From Fimbriimonadaceae bacterium (GTDB lineage Bacteria; Armatimonadota; UBA10988), in assembly GCA_020850355.1 (NCBI GenBank), contig JADZEX010000004.1, forward strand, positions 1 to 64,000: a stretch of 64,000 nucleotides of DNA. The letters are read 5' to 3'. The notes beneath the pieces were generated by a model. The model did not search any database, had not been told where the DNA came from, and saw only the letters and a program-made list of their open reading frames with translations. A program made the position numbers and the translations under genes. Numbering within the stretch: the first letter of the stretch is position 1; every line of letters begins with the position of its first letter. Positions 60,852 through 64,000 of this stretch are shown one piece after another.

Positions 60852-62090
60852 ATGAGCGACGCGATCCGGATCGCCATCATCGGCTGTGGGCAGATTCTGC
60901 CGGCGCACCTGAACGGCTTCAAGGCGCTCTGGGACGTCGGCATCCGCGACTTCCGGATCGTCGCGTTGTGCAGCGAACGGGCGGCCGACGCCGCGCGCTA
61001 CGCCGACCGCGGCGAGGCGCCGCCGGTGCTGCAGCAGGCCCCCGGCGGGGTGCCCCACTTGTGGGTCAACGACATCCACCCCGACCCGGTCCCAACCATC
61101 TACACCGACTACCGCGACCTGCTGGCCGACCCGCTGCTGCGGCTGGACGCGGTGCTGATCCTGACGCCGCACCAGACCCACCACCCGATCGCCCTGGCGG
61201 CGCTGCAGCGCGGGCTGCACGTGCTGCTGGAGAAGCCGCTGGCCTACACCGTGGCGACGGCCCGGAGGCTCTGCGAGGCCGCCGCGGCGGCCGGGCGACA
61301 ACTGCAGGTGGCCGAGGTGGCGCACTTCCGCGAGGTCACCCGGATGGCCGGCTGGCTGCTCGGGCGGGGCGACCTGGGTCCGCTGCAGGTCGTCGTGGAG
61401 CACGTCCTGGGAATGGGCTGGTCGCCCCGCCGGCTACGCGGCGATACGCCCTGGCGGCACCGCCTCGAGACGGCCGGCGGCGGGCTGACGCTGGACCGCG
61501 GGGTGCATGTCTTGCACACGCTGGAGCAGGTCGCCGGCCCGATCGACACGGCGGCGGCCTGGACTCCGATTCTCGAGCCGCAACGGTACGTCGGCGACCG
61601 CTTCGGCCACAGCGGCGAGCCGGTCGAGTGTACGGTCGACGACACTTTCGTCGCACAGTTGCGTTTCGCGGGCGGCGCGGTGGGTCAGGTATCCTACAGC
61701 GCGGCGCTGAGCGGCGACCGCACGGCGCTGCCCCTGACGGTTCACGGCCGGCAGGGCACCTTGCGCGGCGGTCGGCTGAGCTTCGCCCAGGGGCCGCCTG
61801 AGATGGTCGTCAGCCGCTTTCAGCGGACCGCGCCGACCGCGGTGCAGCGCAGCCTCTTCCGGCCCGACCTGCACTGCCCCTGGGCGGCGCAACTGGAAGA
61901 CTGGCTGCAGGCGATCCGCAGCGGGCAGCCCGGCGAACTGCGGGCGGAGGTCGGGCTGCGCGACGTCGCCCTGGCCTGGACACTGCTGGAGTCCGATGCG
62001 CTGAACGGTCAGCCGGTGGCCGTGGCCGATGTGCTGGCCGGCCGCTGCCGCGCGCGGCAGGCGGCGCTGGACGCCAGCGCCGGGTCGTAG
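60852..62090 (+). CDS. Gfo/Idh/MocA-family oxidoreductase
   Basis: 412 residues. RIAIIGCGQILPAHLNGF is the Rossmann start, GLHVLLEKPLAYT contains the intact EKP motif, and the C-terminal domain has GGGLTLDRGVHVLHTL, with the His and Asp expected of this family. It oxidises or reduces a sugar or inositol with NAD(P). Divergent from the isomerase operon at 60750. Contrast the paralogue at 18013, which lacks the EKP Lys. Confidence 0.92.
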   Translation: MSDAIRIAIIGCGQILPAHLNGFKALWDVGIRDFRIVALCSERAADAARYADRGEAPPVLQQAPGGVPHLWVNDIHPDPVPTIYTDYRDLLADPLLRLDAVLILTPHQTHHPIALAALQRGLHVLLEKPLAYTVATARRLCEAAAAAGRQLQVAEVAHFREVTRMAGWLLGRGDLGPLQVVVEHVLGMGWSPRRLRGDTPWRHRLETAGGGLTLDRGVHVLHTLEQVAGPIDTAAAWTPILEPQRYVGDRFGHSGEPVECTVDDTFVAQLRFAGGAVGQVSYSAALSGDRTALPLTVHGRQGTLRGGRLSFAQGPPEMVVSRFQRTAPTAVQRSLFRPDLHCPWAAQLEDWLQAIRSGQPGELRAEVGLRDVALAWTLLESDALNGQPVAVADVLAGRCRARQAALDASAGS

Positions 62091-62123
62091 CACGGCGTTC
62101 AGACGCCGGGTAGAGCGAGATGG

Positions 62124-62129
62124 TAGAAT
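62124..62129 (+). promoter_or_regulatory. Extended -10 upstream of the ECF sigma gene
   Basis: TAGAAT at 62124-62129 preceded by TGG, an extended -10. No good -35 is visible. The sigma ATG is at 62187. Confidence 0.4.
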
Positions 62130-62186
62130 GACGGTCGCGGCGCTGGTGCCCGGCTGCGAGCCGCGGGGCGACGGACGGAACGGTTG

Positions 62187-62795
62187 ATGCAGCCGACGGA
62201 CCTGGAGCTGGTCGAGCGCGTGCAGAGCGGCGACACCGAGGCCTTCGGGGGCCTGGTGCGGCGCTATCAGCAGCGTGTCTACAGCCATGTCTGCCGGATG
62301 ACTGGGGGTGGTGAAGACGCCGCGGACCTGACGCAGGAGGTCTTCGTCAAGGTCTACAACTCACTGAACCGTTTCCGCGGGCAGGCGTCCTTTCAGACGT
62401 GGCTGTTTCGGGTGACCGCCAACCTGTGCGTCGATCGGCACCGCCGCGCGGCGCGGGCGCCGCAGGTGACCCGCTCGCTGGATGCGCCGGTCGCCGGCGA
62501 GGATGGCGAGTTTGAAGTCGAAGCGCCGGACTGGGAGCAGAATCCCGAGCAGGTCCTGCTGACTGCGGAGTTGCAGCAAGAGGTGCGAAGCGCTATCCTG
62601 CAACTGAGCGAGAAGCTGCGCGCCGTGGTGGTGATGCACGACCTGGAGGGGCTGAGCTACGAGGAGATTGCGGCAGCGTTGGCGATTCCGGTCGGGACGG
62701 TGAAGTCCCGGTTGTTCAATGCCCGGGCCGCGCTGCACGAGTTGCTGTTGCCGTACGTCCGGGTACGCTCCGCTGGGGGCCCGGGCGGCAAGTGA
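62187..62795 (+). CDS. ECF (RpoE-type) sigma factor
   Basis: 202 residues. Region 2 has VQSGDTEAFGGLVRRYQQRV, DAADLTQEVFVKVYNSLNRF and FQTWLFRVTANLCVDRHRR; region 4 has LSEKLRAVVVMHDLEGLSYE and EIAAALAIPVGTVKSRLFNA. It is followed by its probable anti-sigma factor and a RseB/MucB-like protein, the standard envelope-stress arrangement. Preferred start is the ATG at 62187. Confidence 0.95.
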   Translation: MQPTDLELVERVQSGDTEAFGGLVRRYQQRVYSHVCRMTGGGEDAADLTQEVFVKVYNSLNRFRGQASFQTWLFRVTANLCVDRHRRAARAPQVTRSLDAPVAGEDGEFEVEAPDWEQNPEQVLLTAELQQEVRSAILQLSEKLRAVVVMHDLEGLSYEEIAAALAIPVGTVKSRLFNARAALHELLLPYVRVRSAGGPGGK

Positions 62796-62806
62796 CTGAA
62801 GGTGGC

Positions 62807-63277
62807 ATGATGCGCCGAGATAAGACGATTCACGCCTGGCTCGACCAGAGGCTGAGTCCCGGCGAGCGCGAGCGCTTCGCCGAGCGGCTGGCGGCGGAGC
62901 CGGAGCTGGCAGCGACCGCCGAGGAAGCGCGGCGGGTGCAGCACCTGCTGCGGGCGCTGCCGGTCGACCAGCCCCCCGCCGACCTGGCTGACAACATCAT
63001 GCGCCAGATTCGCACCGCACCGGCGCCGATGGTGCGCCGCTGGGCCTGGTGGCAGCCGTCGCGGGCGATGATGCTGGCGGGCGCCACGGTCGCGGTGCTG
63101 GCGGCCGTGATGCTGGTCCCGCGCGACGAGACCGCGACGCTGGCCGCCACGCAGTTGACCGAGACCGACCGCCGCTTCGTGCAGGAGTGTCTGCGCGACT
63201 ACCATTACGAAGTGTCGACCCGCCTGGCTGGTAGTGGCGCGGCCCAGCGAGCGGCCGATGCGACCCTGGAGTTCTAG
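62807..63277 (+). CDS. Anti-sigma factor, membrane-bound
   Basis: 156 residues from the ATG at 62807; a GTG at 62792 overlapping the sigma stop is also possible. The N-terminal part (HAWLDQRLSPGERERFAERL, EPELAATAEEARRVQHLLRA) is the anti-sigma binding helices, without the zinc-binding His-x3-Cys-x2-Cys of RsiW. One membrane helix (AMMLAGATVAVLAAVML, about residues 84-101) follows, then a periplasmic tail. It is coupled to the sigma gene and overlaps the next gene by 20 bases. Confidence 0.85.
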   Translation: MMRRDKTIHAWLDQRLSPGERERFAERLAAEPELAATAEEARRVQHLLRALPVDQPPADLADNIMRQIRTAPAPMVRRWAWWQPSRAMMLAGATVAVLAAVMLVPRDETATLAATQLTETDRRFVQECLRDYHYEVSTRLAGSGAAQRAADATLEF

Positions 63278-64000
63278 CGCTTTGCGGCCCCTGCTCCGGT
63301 TGACAGTCGTGTGGGCCCTGGCCGCCAACGCGGTGCAGGCGGGGCCGACTGCCGACGACATCCTGCGGCTCTACGGTGAGCAGTACGGCAGTGTTGCCTA
63401 CAAGGGCGCGGAGTGGATCCAGGACCGCCAGGCTGACGGGCAGCCGGTCGCCGTGCGGGCTGAGGTCCGCCAGAAGACCGGCCGCGACTACAGCGCCATC
63501 TCACGCGGGCCCGGGCCCTATGTCGGCGCCATCACCGCCGACGACGGCCAGCGCTGCGTGATCTACCTGCCGAATGAACGGCGGGCCTATCTCTATCCGT
63601 CGCGCGCCGCCGAGGCGCGCTCGCGGCGGCGGCAGGAGATGGAGCTGCTGCGCGACAAGTACGACCGCCGGCTGCTGGGGCAGGAGCAGATCGCCAAACG
63701 CGCCTGCCACCGCATTCGGATGACCCCGAAAGTGGCCGGGCTGCCGGAGGTCGAGGTCTGGATCGACACCCAGCAGTACGTTGCGCTGCGGCAGATTGTC
63801 ACTTCTCGCGGCAAGGTGGCGCGGCAGAGCTACTTCTACCACATCACCTACAACCCGGAGCTGAGCGACGAGCAGTTCCGCGTCGCCCTGCCGGCGGGCA
63901 CCAGCAGCATCACGGTGCCGACCGGCGAGGGCGCCCAGCGGGCCGAGCCGGTGCGTTACCAGAGCCTGCGCGACCTCTGGACCAAGGCCAACCTGCGGGC
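63258..64000 (+). CDS. Secreted RseB/MucB- or outer-membrane lipoprotein-sorting-like protein, cut by window edge
   Basis: 247 codons are visible. The ATG at 63258 overlaps the anti-sigma end; it starts RPWSSSALRPLLRLTVVWAL with a signal peptide ending near VQA-G. The mature domain (ADDILRLYGEQYGSVAYKGA, QDRQADGQPVAV, RRLLGQEQIAKRACHRIRM, VEVWIDTQQYVALRQIV, YFYHITYNPELSDEQF) has the LolA/RseB fold pattern. In this locus it probably senses envelope lipids or proteins and controls the anti-sigma factor. The stop lies beyond 64000. Confidence 0.8.
   Translation, partial: MRPWSSSALRPLLRLTVVWALAANAVQAGPTADDILRLYGEQYGSVAYKGAEWIQDRQADGQPVAVRAEVRQKTGRDYSAISRGPGPYVGAITADDGQRCVIYLPNERRAYLYPSRAAEARSRRRQEMELLRDKYDRRLLGQEQIAKRACHRIRMTPKVAGLPEVEVWIDTQQYVALRQIVTSRGKVARQSYFYHITYNPELSDEQFRVALPAGTSSITVPTGEGAQRAEPVRYQSLRDLWTKANLR

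Noticed and set aside
1-64000. CRISPR arrays, rRNA genes, insertion sequences, integrases
   Set aside because: No regular direct-repeat/spacer pattern, no rRNA-like stretch and no transposase or integrase motif was found on reading the window. The RHS relic is the only clearly mobile-type sequence.

Overview
The window is about 64 kb of very GC-rich, gene-dense bacterial chromosome. The gene set is rich in secreted carbohydrate-active enzymes: two GH29 fucosidases, a DUF4855 protein, a parallel beta-helix protein, SGNH esterases and very large secreted proteins. It also has Gfo/Idh/MocA oxidoreductases, TIM-barrel sugar isomerases and an HzsA-like/SUMF1 fusion. This mix is typical of Planctomycetota, Armatimonadota and related heterotrophs, but nothing in the window fixes the phylum. 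Promoters are readable by eye: several genes carry TTGAC(G/A)-N16-18-TAnnnT upstream, so a normal housekeeping sigma factor is in use. Two copies of the ParB-binding parS palindrome, one perfect and one with a single mismatch, lie 11 kb apart and suggest the segment is in the origin-proximal part of the chromosome.

Layout. Positions 1-10031 hold a partial membrane-anchored protein, a BtrH_N/papain-like protein, a GH29 fucosidase with discoidin-like modules, a membrane protein plus von Willebrand-A-like lipoprotein pair, a lower-GC relic of an RHS toxin cassette with an immunity-like ORF (6128-7231), deoC, a small secreted protein and a Tat-exported acyl esterase. Positions 10240-21469 hold a hybrid histidine kinase, a beta-helix protein, tRNA-Leu(CAG), a ceramidase-like/Rrf2 pair, and an operon of an unknown protein, an oxidoreductase and a DUF4855 protein. 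Positions 21489-28788 hold a DUF433/DUF5615 toxin-antitoxin pair, glnE and a four-gene operon (UlaG-like, GNAT, YbjN-like, glycosyltransferase).

Positions 28802-40094 hold a deacetylase/LacD-like/propeller operon, a lipoprotein, the 1322-residue HzsA-SUMF1 fusion, and a GNAT, SGNH, YbjN-like group. Positions 40185-54426 hold a tricorn-like protease, two sugar ABC permeases with a probably leaderless start, and a tightly overlapped minus-strand run (GH5-like hydrolase, membrane protein, pyrE, miaA, membrane protein, CaCA exchanger). A second fucosidase, a flavin reductase and an isomerase follow. Positions 54423-64000 hold a three-gene sugar operon (isomerase, SGNH, 1440-residue secreted protein), an oxidoreductase, and an ECF sigma, anti-sigma and RseB-like locus that runs off the right end.

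Together the genes look like housekeeping functions (pyrE, miaA, glnE, deoC, a tRNA) interleaved with several small operons for breaking down complex, probably fucose- and acetyl-bearing polysaccharides. This is not one compact polysaccharide utilisation locus. All functional calls come from reading the translations by eye; no database search was possible.
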